In this document: in pieces, positions 18,758-30,029 of the stretch
How the letters are laid out: every line of letters begins with the position of its first letter
Position numbering within the stretch: position 1 is the stretch's first letter
NCBI GenBank assembly: GCA_002077045.2
Contig: KZ111162.1
Coordinates: 27,718 to 68,704 of the forward strand
Source of the DNA: Rachicladosporium sp. CCFEE 5018
Lineage: Eukaryota > Ascomycota > Dothideomycetes > Cladosporiales > Cladosporiaceae
Length of the DNA stretch: 40,987 nucleotides
Reading direction: 5' to 3'
The notes under the pieces: generated by a model
What the model was told of the DNA's origin: nothing
What the model saw: the letters and a program-made list of their open reading frames with translations, nothing else
Databases searched by the model: none
Translations under genes and position numbers: made by a program

Positions 18758-19841
18758 TCACTGAAGTACTTCCATGTCAGTCGCGATGTCGAACCACGGG
18801 TGCGCCAGTGCCTCTTCGGCTGTGAGTCGCTCGCCGGGGTCCAAGTTTGTCATCTTCACGATGAGGTCCGCGAAGGCCGCATCTGTAACGTCGAGCCACT
18901 CCTTGAAGGGACGGTATTCATGGTAGTCGGCGATTGTGTCTTCCCAGAAGGCGTCCAAAATCTGGCAGTTGTTATTTTCGTCTCCTACGTGTCTTTTGAG
19001 GCCTTCCAGTCCTGCTTCGCAACCAAAATAAGCAACGAGTCGCTGTAAGCGGACCAGAGTCGGGTACGTTCCTTGCTTGACGTGACTCACAAGATCAGCA
19101 TCTTCATATTGAATGATCCGGCCGAGGACGGCGTGAATGCACACGAGTGCAAAGCTGAAAATGTTTGGTGGCTTCTTTAACTTGCCTTTGGAAGTGTGCT
19201 TCTGGACTGCGCCAGTATTCGTGGCCGACCAAGGTCCCCTTGATGTGTCTGGGGTCAGGCAATATCAATCACGTTGGCCTCCTCAATCACATCTAGCGAT
19301 GCCGCGTTCAGGCTGGCCACGATGTTGCTTGGTTTGACATCTGTACACTCTCAGCAATTGCAGTCCCTTCGTGTGAACGAGTGCATTACCGAAATGCACG
19401 ATGTCACGATCATGCAGATCTGCGAGTCCTCGCAGGCTCGTCTTCAAGATCTGTCGAGAGGCGCGCAACGGCGTTCCCTTATTGATGAGATCCAGGAAGT
19501 CATGATCAAGGTAGTCGTAGGCGAAGACGTTGTGTCCTGGAATAGTGTCACGTGGGAGCCGCACGAACTTACTCGGTGTCTCTCGTAAATGAGGCCATAT
19601 GTTGTCGTTGAAGTTTGTGTGGTACGCAGTAGGTAACTCCTTCAGGACAAACCGCTTGTGGTCGCACCTTGATCATCGTCAGCGCAATTTTGGGTACCAC
19701 TCGTTGCTCAGCGTGCCTTGTAATCCACACTCATCCTACGTGCTCTCGCTCCTGTAGAAGAATCTCAAATAGATAGCGTCGCCCTGTCGCGCCTACGTGA
19801 TCACCCAGTGCTTGCGCTAGTCTGATTGATGAGCGGCGCAT
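18758..19841 (-). pseudogene. protein kinase-like gene, frameshifted, copy 1
   Basis: Read on the minus strand from an ATG at 19841, the first exon gives MRRSSIRLAQALGDHVGATG. It is followed by an N-lobe with KRFVLKEL (VAIK-like lysine), then LPRDTIPGHNVFAYDYL. A 49-bp intron (19341-19389) splits the catalytic loop HFDVKPSNI, a good HxDxKPxN. Then WRSPEAH (APE-like) and a normal C-lobe ending LTAEEALAHPWFD follow. Two lesions break it: a shift near 19256-19266, shared with the other copy, and an extra base in CACTTCCAAAGG near 19187-19194 that the other copy lacks. The first intron has no clean donor/acceptor pair. It is probably a decayed gene; base-call error is the alternative for the private lesion. 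Confidence 0.7.
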
Positions 19842-20316
19842 CTCACAAATCGCAACGCCCTCCGCAGGCTCTCGCGTTTACAAGACGTTGACTGGAAGTC
19901 TTCGCTGAGCAGCTGCTTCGCGGCTACTTCGAGGGGACTGATTGCTGAGCTCTACCTCACGTGCTGGAACACAGGGTATTACTCTCGATCACGGTCATCA
20001 TACACAGACCAACGACATCTTAAGGTAGATCTGGCTTATGCTATGCTGCATAGTGGTCGATATACGCAGAGGGAAGCAATGCAACCAACGCGTACCTTGG
20101 GTCTGGGTGAGCGCTCGAAGAGCACGGTCCACCGCGTGGCTTGTCGCTCTTGCGTCACAGTCGAGCTGATGTTTAACAATGCTCACATGTTGTATACATA
20201 TACCGGTGATGGTAGGCGTCAGGATCGCAGTTGGCGTAACATGTGTCGATCCAGGATTAGTGCTATAAGCACCACATTCAGGACTGGATGCCGCACGACA
20301 CCTTTGCCACTGATCG

Positions 20317-22355
20317 ATGCACCGGATGCATTGCCTCCGTGCACGTTTGGTGGATCCATCTCTTTGCTCGAAGCTCTCGAAGACGTCAGGTCGTAGAGGA
20401 AGCCTACCATGGCGATCTCCGCTCGTGTACCGGCCCTTCACAATTTCGACAGCCAGACGATTTGAGCCTGCCCAGCCAGCAGTCACTCTTCGACCGTACC
20501 AACGAGATGCCATAGATGCAGTGTTGTCCCACGTCGACCGAGGCGAGCGCCGTCTCGGGATCTCGCTGGCCACGGGTGGAGGCAAGACAGTCATCTTTTC
20601 CCACCTGATCGGGGAACTGCCTTTACCCACCCCAGATGCTACCCAGACACTTATTCTCGCGCATACACGCGAGCTAGTCGAGCAGGCTGCGAAACATTGT
20701 CGCAACTTATACCCTACACAGAGGATAGAGATCGAAATGGCGCACGAGCATGCTAGTGGCAATGCTGACATCACGGTTGCAAGTATGAAGAGTATCACGT
20801 CTACCAACCGGCTCTCGAAATTCGATCCGTCGAAGTTCAAGTTGCTGTTGGTGGACGAAGCGCATCACATCGCTGCGGCTACGTATTTGCAGGTACTGAA
20901 GCACTTTGGACTTGAGGAGAAGCATTCGAAGTCTCATCTTGTTTTGTTGGGCGTATCAGCTACACTTTCACGAGCCGACGGACTGAGTCTCGGCACCGCG
21001 ATTGATCACATCGTGTACCACCTGTAGGCAAGTCCCCGATCGCGCATGGAAACCATCTCTGACACCGTGCCAGGGACCTGAAAGATATGATCAAGAGTAG
21101 ATATCTTTCTGATGCCGTTTTCACCACAGTTAGATCAAATGCAGACCTCAGCAAAGTCACAAGCTACGAGCACGACTTCCAGAATACCTCTCTTGGTCGC
21201 GCCGTCAACACTCCTGCGGTCAATAAGCTCACAGTTGGCTGCTGGTTGGAGCACGCCCAAGACCGCAAGTCTACGCTAGTCTTCTGCGTCAACATCAGCC
21301 ACGCCAAGAGTCTCACTGAGGTGTTCCGCCAAGAGGGCGTAGATGCACGGTGCATCACCAGTCTGACCAATCCAAAGGAACGCTCCAAGCGACTTGCGGA
21401 GTTCAGACGAGGCGAGTACAAGGTGCTGCTGAACGTCGGTGTATTCCTGGAAGGGTTTGACATGCCGAACATCGATTGTGTAGTCCTAGCTCGGCCGACG
21501 AAGTCGAGCAATCTACTCTTGCAGATGATTGGTCGTGGGCTGCGGACATATCCAGGAAAGTCTGACTGTCTCGTCCTCGACATGGTAGCATCTAAAAAGA
21601 CTGGCCTCGTGAATTCGCCGTCACTGTTCGGACTTGACCCCCAAGATCTTGACCGCATTGATGCTGCCACACTCGCCTTGATGGGCGAGGCAGCAGCCGC
21701 GGAGAGGGAAGATGCAGCCGTCAAAATCGAAGAAGCTGAATCGTCACAAGAAATTCTAGAAGGGAACATCACAGTCGAAACCTGGGATAGTCTTCTGGAT
21801 CTCATCAACCCGACAGCCGATGAGGCAGCGATCGCTCAATACTCACCCAACGTCTGGGTGCAAATCTCTCCAATATACTACGTCCTCTCCTCGACCTGGG
21901 TCAAAGACTTCGTCGGCGTCAGGGTGGACGGGCACGAGTGGGCTGCCAAGATGACACCAAGTCTCAGATTTACCTCGTCGAAGTTGCCGTACGGCAGACC
22001 TCGCCACATCGCCACGGCCGCCACTTTGGCAGACGCGATAAAGGCTGCGGATGAGTATGCAATTGAGAAGTACCAGGCGGGTATACGCAAAGACGAGCCA
22101 TGGCGCTCACGGCCGGCGAGTGACAAGCAGCTTGGGTATTTGCAGAAGTTGCTTGGTACGACCGAAGATCTGACGAAGCGTGGATTGACAGGAGGTCAAG
22201 TGAGGAACATGATCGTGAAGCTTCTGCGTGGATCAAAGGGTGTGTACAAGAAAATACAGACAGAGAAGGCGAAGGCTCGGCGGGCTCAGGAGAAGAAGAA
22301 GAAGGCTGAGGAAGCGAAGCGAAAGGCGATCGTAAAGGTCGGTCCAGTCGAATAG
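20317..22355 (+). CDS. IRC3: mitochondrial SF2 helicase Irc3-like, complete copy
   Basis: Irc3 is a DExH-box, double-strand DNA translocase that helps keep mitochondrial DNA. Exons 20317-21023 and 21074-22355 (intron 50 bp) give 662 aa. An Arg/Ser-rich N-terminus without acidic residues up to about 45 (except Asp13) fits a mitochondrial targeting peptide; a second Met at position 4 could also start it. LRPYQRDAI is the Q-like motif. Walker A is ATGGGKT (85-91), the DEAH box is VDEAHH (179-184), motif III is SATLSRADG (214-222), and motif VI is QMIGRGLRT (386-394). The C-terminus has a lysine-rich helix. It ends 99 bp from the stop of FIS1 copy 2, tail to tail. Only the N-terminus of a second copy is present, at 28100-28391. 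Confidence 0.9.
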
Positions 22356-22454
22356 CTTGCTACCATTTAGCCCGCACTGCTGAGTGTGATCGTCTCTTCG
22401 TAATCATGCCGAACGCCACCCTATACACAACACACATGTCCTACAATGCTCTTC

Positions 22455-23027
22455 TCATCTCTTCCTCTGCGCGCTTCGCATGATGAGCCCGCCAACCACG
22501 CCAGCTGCTACGGCGAGTCCTCCCACGATAGCCACACCGTACAGCCCTTCCTTCGCGACCTTGTCCTCGATCAGGTCTCGCAGACTCTGCGCCTGCAGGT
22601 TCCCACTCTCGATCTCCAGTAATGAGTCGTTATATCGTCGCGCCTCCGCGTAATTTCCCAGTTTGAACTGGCCTAAGGCAAGGTAATAAAGACATTCCCG
22701 GCGCCTGCTCGAAGGTTAGCGCGGTCTCCTAGCCATGTTGGACCCGAAATGCCGACCGATCTGGCGATGCGCGGAAGATCTCTGACAGTAGCCTCACGCC
22801 GTCTTGCTGGTCTTGGCGCGTAGAACTCTTGATCAAACCCCACGCATAGTTGAACTTCGTCTGGAGCGAAGGATATGGGTCCTCTTTCTCGTATTGTGAT
22901 CGTAGTACTGCGAGTTCGGAGTCCTTCAGAGGGCTGCGCCTGAATTAGCCATGTGACGTTGGAGACGGGAGCATGGGAGTTGGAACCTCTCGGCGTCAGC
23001 AGCGTAGGGTAGCTTGTCGGATGTCAT
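22455..23027 (-). CDS. FIS1: mitochondrial fission protein Fis1, copy 2
   Basis: It has the same role as copy 1. On the minus strand the exons are 23027-22987, 22939-22757 and 22704-22455, giving 157 aa (155 if the acceptor 6 nt downstream is used). The sequence runs MTSDKLPYAADAE, KFNYAWGLIKSSTR, RRECLYYLALGQFKLGNY and EARRYNDSLLEIE, with a C-terminal membrane helix and a basic tail RSAQRKR. The stretch ALGQFKLGNY is read straight through, whereas copy 1 has a 66-bp intron there. The tail is two residues longer than in copy 1. It is tail to tail with IRC3 and divergent from SPC24 copy 2 over a 438-bp promoter with the telomere-like motif. Confidence 0.92.
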
Positions 23028-23150
23028 GGCGACTGTGTTGGTGAAGTAGAGGTGAGCACGGTTACGCGCATTTGTGTACAGCAGTGTGGTCGCCTGCGCG
23101 AGGCCATGAGGTAACGCCACGTTAACGCCACATGTGAGGTCACTTCTAGA

Positions 23151-23164
23151 TTAGGGTTAGGGTT
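23151..23164 (-). promoter_or_regulatory. telomere-like motif in SPC24/FIS1 promoter, copy 2
   Basis: TTAGGGTTAGGGTT on the plus strand is the same element as at 15057-15070, in the same orientation and also 124 bp before the FIS1 ATG. Sequence on the FIS1 side is almost identical between the copies; sequence on the SPC24 side is not. Confidence 0.6.
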
Positions 23165-23465
23165 CGGTAAACTTTCCGCTAGCTTCGTTGCTAGCGGCGT
23201 TCGGAAGTTCGAGTGTTGACAAACACACCACGCGCAATGATGCGACAGCCTTTCGCCACCGACCTCACCACCGTGATTCACACTCGAGCATACTCCGCTC
23301 CGCTGGCTCATCATCAATCCTCATTGCAAACACCTCGAAGTCACTAGCCTCTGTTCCGCCCTTTCCACGCTAAATCTCCGTTCTCACCTTGATTTGGGAC
23401 GCAAGGCTTCATTACTGTGACCAGGACCTCACATCACCTCCCGTAGACTGCCCAACCTCGCGGTC

Positions 23466-24053
23466 ATGCTCTTCGATGAGGCGCCTGAGATTCTGATCCG
23501 TGAAACGACGACACAATTCAAAATCGCCCCCGATACGGCGTCGCTTCAACGCGTTTCGCAGTCAATCGCATCCCTCCACGCAACCCGCCAAGCCTCTTTC
23601 CAAACGCAACAGCGTAGCCTGAAGAACCTCTCACGCCGCCTCAACGTTCTTCAAACCCAGCGGGAATATGAAGAATCTCACCACAATGCCGGCGCCCACG
23701 CGTCCTCAATCCTAGCTCTAGATGGCGAGAAATTCCGCACCGCGAAATCAGCCTACGACACCGAGATCGAGACCGAGCGACTGCAATCTGAGCTAAGCAG
23801 TACGAATGCGCAGATCGAGCAGTTGGAGCGGGAGGGACCGGAGGGTGGTGTGAGGAGAGGAGAGGAGGCGGAGGATGAGGTTGTTTTGAAGCTTTGTGTG
23901 CTGAGAGGGTTGGGGGTGGAGGTTGAGAGGACGGGGGAGACGGGAGGATGGGGTAGGGTGGCGGTGAGGGATGTTGAGAGGGGAGATGTGAGAGTGCTGG
24001 GGAGCGATGGGGCAAGGGTGGCGAGGGAGGATGTTTGGGCCGCGATGGGCTGA
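23466..24053 (+). CDS. SPC24: kinetochore protein Spc24, copy 2
   Basis: This is a single exon of 195 aa starting MLFDEAPEILIRETT, with the same layout as copy 1: a coiled coil through about residue 135, then LGVEVERTGETGG and RDVERGDVRVLGSD. From GEKFRTAKSAYDTEIETERL onward it closely matches copy 1. Before that, many codons differ, mostly at third positions but with clear replacements too. This keeps the open frame, so both copies appear to be under selection as proteins. It lies between FIS1 (divergent) and BST1 (convergent), as in copy 1. Confidence 0.9.
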   Translation: MLFDEAPEILIRETTTQFKIAPDTASLQRVSQSIASLHATRQASFQTQQRSLKNLSRRLNVLQTQREYEESHHNAGAHASSILALDGEKFRTAKSAYDTEIETERLQSELSSTNAQIEQLEREGPEGGVRRGEEAEDEVVLKLCVLRGLGVEVERTGETGGWGRVAVRDVERGDVRVLGSDGARVAREDVWAAMG

Positions 24054-24314
24054 GTGGTTTGCACGTGGCGGTGGCGACAAGCGGAAAGCTTCACACTCGG
24101 CAAGCGATAGGAGCTGCTCGATCTTCATGACAGGCGTTTAGGATCCAGGACATTTCTGTTGGCAAGTTATGGTCTCCTGACTGCGGGTCTGGTGTGGTAT
24201 GATTACTACAAATTACTCATTACGTCTACCCAGCCTGTATCTGCGTCGGCGGGCTTTGTATGTACACCATGCTGGCCGTGGCCGCTATGCAACAGCGTCG
24301 TTCTCCTCGATTCG

Positions 24315-27300
24315 TCAAGGTCGCTTTTTGACATCGCTCTCTACGATTCTCGCTTTCTCGGGCACCGGCGGTGTATGCGGCCGGTCGTCTATGGGAGCGC
24401 TCCATGGTAATGCTCCAGCAAAACCCTTCTGTGCGAAGTCTAGCAGCACTAGCCACGCGGCAAGTATGTTGAGGATATGGTGTAGTCGGTAGGCGTATGT
24501 TACGCCGTAGACGGCAGCGTAGAGCGCCGCGAGGAACGTGACCACGTTGGTGATGTGTCTCGCTCTGCAGGCGTGTCAGTGAACATGTTGTGTGAAGAAC
24601 AGACAGAACAGGTAGACTCACCTCCCCGTGGTCCGCGCCACCATCTCCCTACGCCCAGCTAGCTCCACGACAGCCACAATCGGAATAATGGCGAACAAAT
24701 TCATCTGCGCGCTAAAACTCGTTAACCACCTGACACCTAGATTATGAATCCAGACAACGAGAGTCGGCCCGTGCACTGGGAGCACCCAGAGCATTAGTAC
24801 GAGCAGCGTATGCGCGTAGTTGTAGAAGTTATAGTTGGCGCTGGACTTGGTGTCGCGTGCTAGGCGGAGGGCACGGATGGTGGTCGAAAAGTGCAGCAAG
24901 GTGAGAAGCAGGTAAGCAAATTGGTAGGGTATTAGTGTAGTGATTAGAAGTAGCAGGAGAGTCGTGATGAGGATCCGATGGCGAGGACCCGAGGATAGTG
25001 TTGCTGCTGTGCGCCTGCGAAACGTATCAGTACTTGGGAACATGTCGAGGAGCGACAATACATACCCAGCGACGGCCTGCCCGCCCAACCCACTGCTCAC
25101 TTTGCCGTACACAAACGCCAACACATGCAACAGCGCTGTGATTGCGTAGTTTCCAGCGATTATTATACCAATACTTATCATGCCAAACAGCGGTACTAGA
25201 AACCAGAAGAATGGATCCTGTGTGCCCAAAAGTAGATCATTAACATTAAAGTCGACAGCCTTGCCGGAGGTGCCGGTGATGAGGGAGAGCCAGGAGCGGG
25301 TCCAAGAGCCTTGGGCTGCTTTGGAGAGCGAGACCGCCAAGAAACTCAAGGCGATGAAGACGAAGGGGAGCGAGGTCCGAAGACAAACGTCCATGCTGGA
25401 CGAGAAGGACATGAAGACGCCTAGCGGAAGTCAGTGGGTTGCGTATTATGGTAGAGATGACAAGGCTTACCTGTTGTGTCATACACCTTCATCTGCTTTC
25501 TCGTCACGATGAGCATGACCAGCAGCGGGAAGGCGGCGAACACAGTACGGTATCGCATCACCAGCTTGCCTGCACTGCCAAGGACGTCCACATGGAGCGA
25601 GATGTTGACTGTTGAATTGCACACTGGGTCGCTCCAGATTGTCAGACTCAAGCCGTCAGTCGCACCACCACCGCGAAGAGGAGGTGGCATATAAGGCGAC
25701 AGGCCGTGCACATTGATGTTCCCACCCTTGGCGTTCACGAAGTACTTGCTTTCATATGGCTCGGCAATGTATTGCCTCAGCAGCGGCGTGAAGCTCTCCT
25801 CGAATCGATCGCATGGCTGCCGTTCAATGGTAAAGCGATATGCGAACAAAGTTGAATGGATCTCGGGAATCTTGAGCTCACTCATCATGGCTCGAGAAGC
25901 TGGGAGCTGAACTGTTAAACCTTGGGCGAGGAGCTCATGATGACCCTTGCTGACCGTCACAGATGACATTGCGCCAGTGATGAACTCGGCGATCAGCCAG
26001 CCGTGAGACTCTTCAGATGCTTTCTCAATGACCGCGACGAAGTCATGCTCGGCAATGTCTGGCAGGTCGAATTGCAGATATGAAAACGGCTTGGCATCGT
26101 CGAAGGCGTTTAACGATTCGTTCGTGGAGGCAGGCAGCAGTATCTGATCAACAGCGGCATTCTTGCATGCTAGCTGACTGCCAACAGGCCCATCTCCCGA
26201 CAAGTCCAGGCTGTGCGGGAACGTCATACCTGACTGAAGGGGCAGCTCGCTGCATAGAAGGACCACCAGCAATCCAGCATCGTTGCCAGTGTCAAGGACT
26301 TGGTTGGTAAGCAGCGTGAACTTGCTGCCTGCTGCGAATGGCTGCACAGGTACTGGCAGTAGGTGTGCCTTCATGTCCTTCGCCGCGCCGTGAGAGCGAA
26401 GGACTAGTCGCTCGCCTGGACGAAGTATACCATCGGCGTCCTCCGCAATCGTGAGACGCGTGTCCAATTCCTGGGCGAGTATCGCCTTTTCCACAACTGG
26501 CTCCATGCCAGTCAACAGTCGCTTTCTAATTGCGCCAATGCGCTCGTGTTGCACTTTGGTCTGCGCAGCCCGTCTCGCATCAACGACGTCGAAGATCGCA
26601 CGCACAAGGGCCTTCCTGAACTGATCGCACCACATGATTGCAAGATGATCCATCCCGGTCCAGACATTAGGAATGCTCGATGTAAAGACCGTGAAGCCGT
26701 GCGTTTCAGGTACGAGTGACGTAACACTAGTGTACTCGGATGGAATCATGGTGTCTAGACCACCGCCGGCTATCGAGATCAATGTAATATCAGCCAGTGG
26801 GTTCTGATGTGTCGGCACTTGCGAGTAAGACTGTCTCCAGAACCTGTTGACGCCGCCGTAGACGCTGACCATCTCGGCGTCAACCGAGATGGGAGCACGA
26901 GCATGTGGTGCAGATAGCGTAATAATCGTATTGACGGTGTGCTCCTGGTAGTTGGCCAGTGTGAGCATGGTACGGGCTACCACGCCGCCCATCGAGTGAC
27001 CCAAGATTATCACCGACTTCGGCAAAGGCAGTTCAGGCTCTCGCAACGAACGAGCTGGTTGATGGTAGAGGGCCAAGATGAACGCCACGGCTTCGTTCAG
27101 ATACTCTGCCTGCTCGAGCAGTGTCTCGCCATGGAAAGCAGTGATGTCTTCATTGAAGTCCACAGAGAACACATCCAGAGGTGCCTTGCCATTAGCAGCC
27201 GCTCCAAGGTCGAGACGTAGTGTATCGTGGAAGTAGTGCGCCGCCTCTGCAGCGATTGGACGGACCTGCTTGTAGCTTCCAGCATTACCTGGGACGAACA

Positions 27301-27868
27301 GGACAGGTATCCCTTTGACCCTCGTGTCCTCGTCCACGCCTCCTTCCCGATAAAGGTAAAGCGAGTACTTGCTTGCGAAACGAGTGTGCTCGGTGTCAAA
27401 GTCGGAGTAGCGAGTGAAAGCAGGGCGCATGTAGGACATGGCACACCCCTTTGGATCCTGCTGCCGATTCAGGAACGAGTGCAAGATTGTGACGAGCAGC
27501 CCGATTGCGAAGATGCTTGTCGCGAATGTGAGCAGCGAGCATGACCACGGATTCCTCTGCTGTTGCCGATTACGACGGTGGCGTTCAAGCATGGCTGCCG
27601 GCGCCTCCGGTGTAGTGATTGGACTCTCCAGTGTGGTGCGCATTTGCGGCATCTCAGTGCGTAGCCATTGTGTAGGACTCCCATCCAGTTCCTTGCTAGG
27701 TTTCCGATTCTGCCGCCGCGGCGGCGTTGACCTTATCTCAGGCACATGCTCTGTTGTGCGCAGTTCTCCCGTCCCATTCGGCCTGGGCGACAGTCCCGAC
27801 TGTGGCACAGGAATCGGTTCGGTCGCGTCCTCCTCGTCCTCGGCTGAGCCTGAGGGTCGTCTCCGCAT
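24315..27868 (-). CDS. BST1: GPI inositol-deacylase BST1/PGAP1, complete copy 2
   Basis: This is the intact counterpart of the gapped gene at 12081-13933. On the minus strand the exons are 27868-25471, 25420-24622 and 24564-24315, with introns of 50 and 57 bp, giving 1,148 aa. The order is an N-terminal tail, a membrane anchor, the lipase domain with GHSMGG (Ser292), a luminal region, then several membrane helices from about residue 770 to the C-terminus. The size is normal for filamentous fungi. Inside exon 2, positions 25015-25065 look like a 51-bp intron (GTATGT..GCAG) that is open and a multiple of three, so either form keeps the frame (1,131 aa if removed). The gene starts about 130 bp from the assembly gap, so its promoter is cut off here. 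Confidence 0.93.
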
Positions 27869-27999
27869 CGAGACGCTATTCCAACCTTGCGCACATCCGG
27901 ATCAGGTAGCGACAGTGAGGTGAGGTCTCAGATGTCCGCCCAAGGAGCGCAGTGCCAAGCGTGCCGAGGGAAACAAGCAGCGGTGGAGATAGCGAGTGA

Positions 28000-28099
28000 N
28001 NNNNNNNNNNNNNNNNNNNNNNNNNNNNNNNNNNNNNNNNNNNNNNNNNNNNNNNNNNNNNNNNNNNNNNNNNNNNNNNNNNNNNNNNNNNNNNNNNNN
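28000..28099. other. assembly gap (100 N) between segments A' and B'
   Basis: Exactly 100 N. On its left is the BST1 copy 2 leader; on its right is codon 97 of an IRC3 copy. In the other unit these points are far apart, so the two contigs are not joined by collinearity with the duplicate. The rest of IRC3 copy 2 (about 1.75 kb) is missing here. Confidence 0.97.
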
Positions 28100-28391
28100 T
28101 CAGGTGGGAAAAGATGACTGTCTTGCCTCCACCCGTGGCCAGCGAGATCCCGAGACGGCGCTCGCCTCGGTCGACGTGGGACAACACTGCATCTATGGCT
28201 TCTCGTTGGTACGGTCGAAGAGTGACTGCTGGCTGGGCAGGCTCAAATCGTCTGGCTGTCGAGATTGTGAAGGGACGGTACACGAGCGGAGATCGCCATG
28301 GTAGGCTTCCTCTACGACCTGACGTCTTCGAGAGCTTCGAGCAAAGAGATGGATCCACCAAACGTGCACGGAAACAATGCATCCGGTGCAT
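28100..28391 (-). CDS. IRC3: Irc3-like helicase, N-terminal fragment of copy 2 (cut by gap)
   Basis: It is read from an ATG at 28391 on the minus strand and codes 97 residues, from MHRMHCFRARLVDPS through LATGGGKTVIFSHL, that is the targeting peptide and Walker A. It differs from the complete copy (20317-22355) at very few residues, for example F/L7 and E/D64. It ends at the 100-N gap, so truncation is by assembly and nothing can be said about whether the gene is whole. It is divergent from kinase copy 2, as in the first unit. Confidence 0.85.
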
Positions 28392-28866
28392 CGATCAGTG
28401 GCAAAGGTGTCGTGCGGCATCCAGTCCTGAATGTGGTGCTTATAGCACTAATCCTGGATCGAGACATGTTACGCCAACTGCGATCCTGACGCTTACCATC
28501 ACCGGTATATGTATACAACATGTGAGCATTGTTACACATCAGCTCGACTGTGACGCAAGAGCGACAAGACACGCGGTGGACCGTGCTCTTCGAGCGTTCA
28601 CCCAGACCCAAGGTACGCGTTGGTTGCATTGCTTCCCTCTGCGTATATCGACCACTATGCAGCATAGCATAAGCCAGATCTACCTTAAGATGTCGTTGGT
28701 CTGTGTATGATGACCGTGATCGAGAGTAATACCCTGTGTTCCAGCACGTGAGGTAGAGCTCAGCAATCAGTCCCCTCGAAGTAGCCGCGAAGCAGCTGCT
28801 CAGCGAAGACTTCCAGTCAACGTCTTGTAAACGCGAGAGCCTGCGGAGGGCGTTGCGATTTGTGAG

Positions 28867-29960
28867 ATGCGCCGCTCATCAATCAGACTAGCGCAAGCAC
28901 TGGGTGATCACCTAGGCGCGACAGGGCGACGCTATCTATTTGAGATTCTTCTACAGGAGCGAGAGCACGTAGGATGAGTGTGGATTACAAGGCACGCTGA
29001 GCAACGAGTGGTATCCAAAATTGCGCTGACGATGATCAAGGTGCGACCACAAGCGGTTTGTCCTGAAGGAGGTACCTACTGCGTACCACACAAACTTCAA
29101 CGACAACATATGGCCTCATTTACGAGAGACACCGAGTAAGTTCGTGCGGCTCCCACGTGATACTATTCCAGGACACAACGTCTTCGCCTACGACTACCTT
29201 GATCATGACTTCCTGGATCTCATCAATAAAGGAACGCCGTTGCGCGCCTCTCGACAGATCTTGAAGACGAGCCTGCGAGGACTCGCAGATCTGCATGATC
29301 GTGACACCGTGCATTTCGGTAATGCACTCGTTCACGCGAAGGGACTGCAATTGCTGAGAGTGTACAGATGACAAACCAAGCAACATAGTGGCCAGCCTGA
29401 ACGCGGCATCGCTAGATGTGATTGAGGAGGCCAACGTGATTGATATTGCCTGACCCCAGACACATCAAGGGGACCTTGGTCGGCCACGAATACTGGCGCA
29501 GTTCAGAAGCACACATCAAAGGCAAGTTAAAGAAGCCAACAAACACTTTCAGCTTTGCACTCGTGTGCATTCATGCCGTCCCCGGCCGGATCATTCAATG
29601 TGACGATGCTGTCTTGTGAATCACACGAAGCAAGGAACGTACCCGACTCTGGTCCGCTTACAGCGACTGATGTGTTACTTTGGCTGCGAAGCAGGACCGG
29701 AAGGCCTCAAAAGACACGTAGGGGACGAACATATCAACTGCCAGATTTTGAACGCCTTCTGGGAAGACAGAATCGCCGTTCACCATGAATACTGTCCCTT
29801 CAAAGAGTGGCCCGATGTTGCAGATGCGGACTTTGCGGACCTCATCGTGAAGATGACAAACTTGGATCCCGGCGAGCGACTCACAGCCGAAGAGGCATTG
29901 AAACACCCGTGGTTCGACACGACGAACGACATTGTGATACCTTGCGATGAGAATAGGTAA
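28867..29960 (+). pseudogene. protein kinase-like gene, frameshifted, copy 2
   Basis: This is the same gene as at 18758-19841. It has the ATG at 28867, KRFVLKEV, LPRDTIPGHNVFAYDYL, an intron 29319-29367 inside the catalytic loop (here HFDDKPSNI, Val to Asp next to the catalytic Asp), WRSSEAH, and a C-lobe ending LTAEEALKHPWFD. It shares the frameshift in ATTGATATTGCCTGACC (29441-29452). At the site of copy 1's private insertion it is in frame (CACATCAAAGGC). It has its own single-base loss near 29611 (GCTGTCTTGTGA against GCTGATCTTGTGA in copy 1). A SPE change (WRSPE to WRSSE) also weakens the APE-like motif. Confidence 0.7.
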
Positions 29961-30029
29961 AGCCGCAACGCGCTGAAGCTAGTCTTTCCACGTCCAGCAA
30001 GCAAGTATGAGCCTGGTCCGTTTCTGCGC

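Larger units (their letters stand above)
16400..20608 (+). repeat. duplicated segment B, copy 1 (permease-kinase-IRC3 5' part)
   Basis: This matches 28100-32362 in reverse complement. The permease and the kinase 3' half are diverged (roughly five of six residues kept). The kinase 5' half, the shared promoter and the IRC3 N-terminus are nearly identical. The right limit is set by the gap in copy 2, not by loss of homology. Confidence 0.88.
22455..27999 (-). repeat. duplicated segment A, copy 2, inverted
   Basis: This is the reverse-complement copy of 11950-15827, carrying intact FIS1, SPC24 and BST1. It ends at the gap about 130 bp upstream of the BST1 start. Together with segment B copy 1 it forms a complete inverted unit. 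Confidence 0.9.

Noticed and set aside
18758..19144. A separate small intact gene encoding the kinase C-lobe
   Set aside because: The upstream parts of the same kinase fold follow at normal spacing in other frames, so it is a fragment of a broken gene.
19998..20840. A 280-codon minus-strand open reading, with a 198-codon counterpart at 28114-28710
   Set aside because: It lies antisense to the IRC3 helicase and its leader. Its persistence in both copies follows from the near identity of the DNA, and the protein has no recognisable features.
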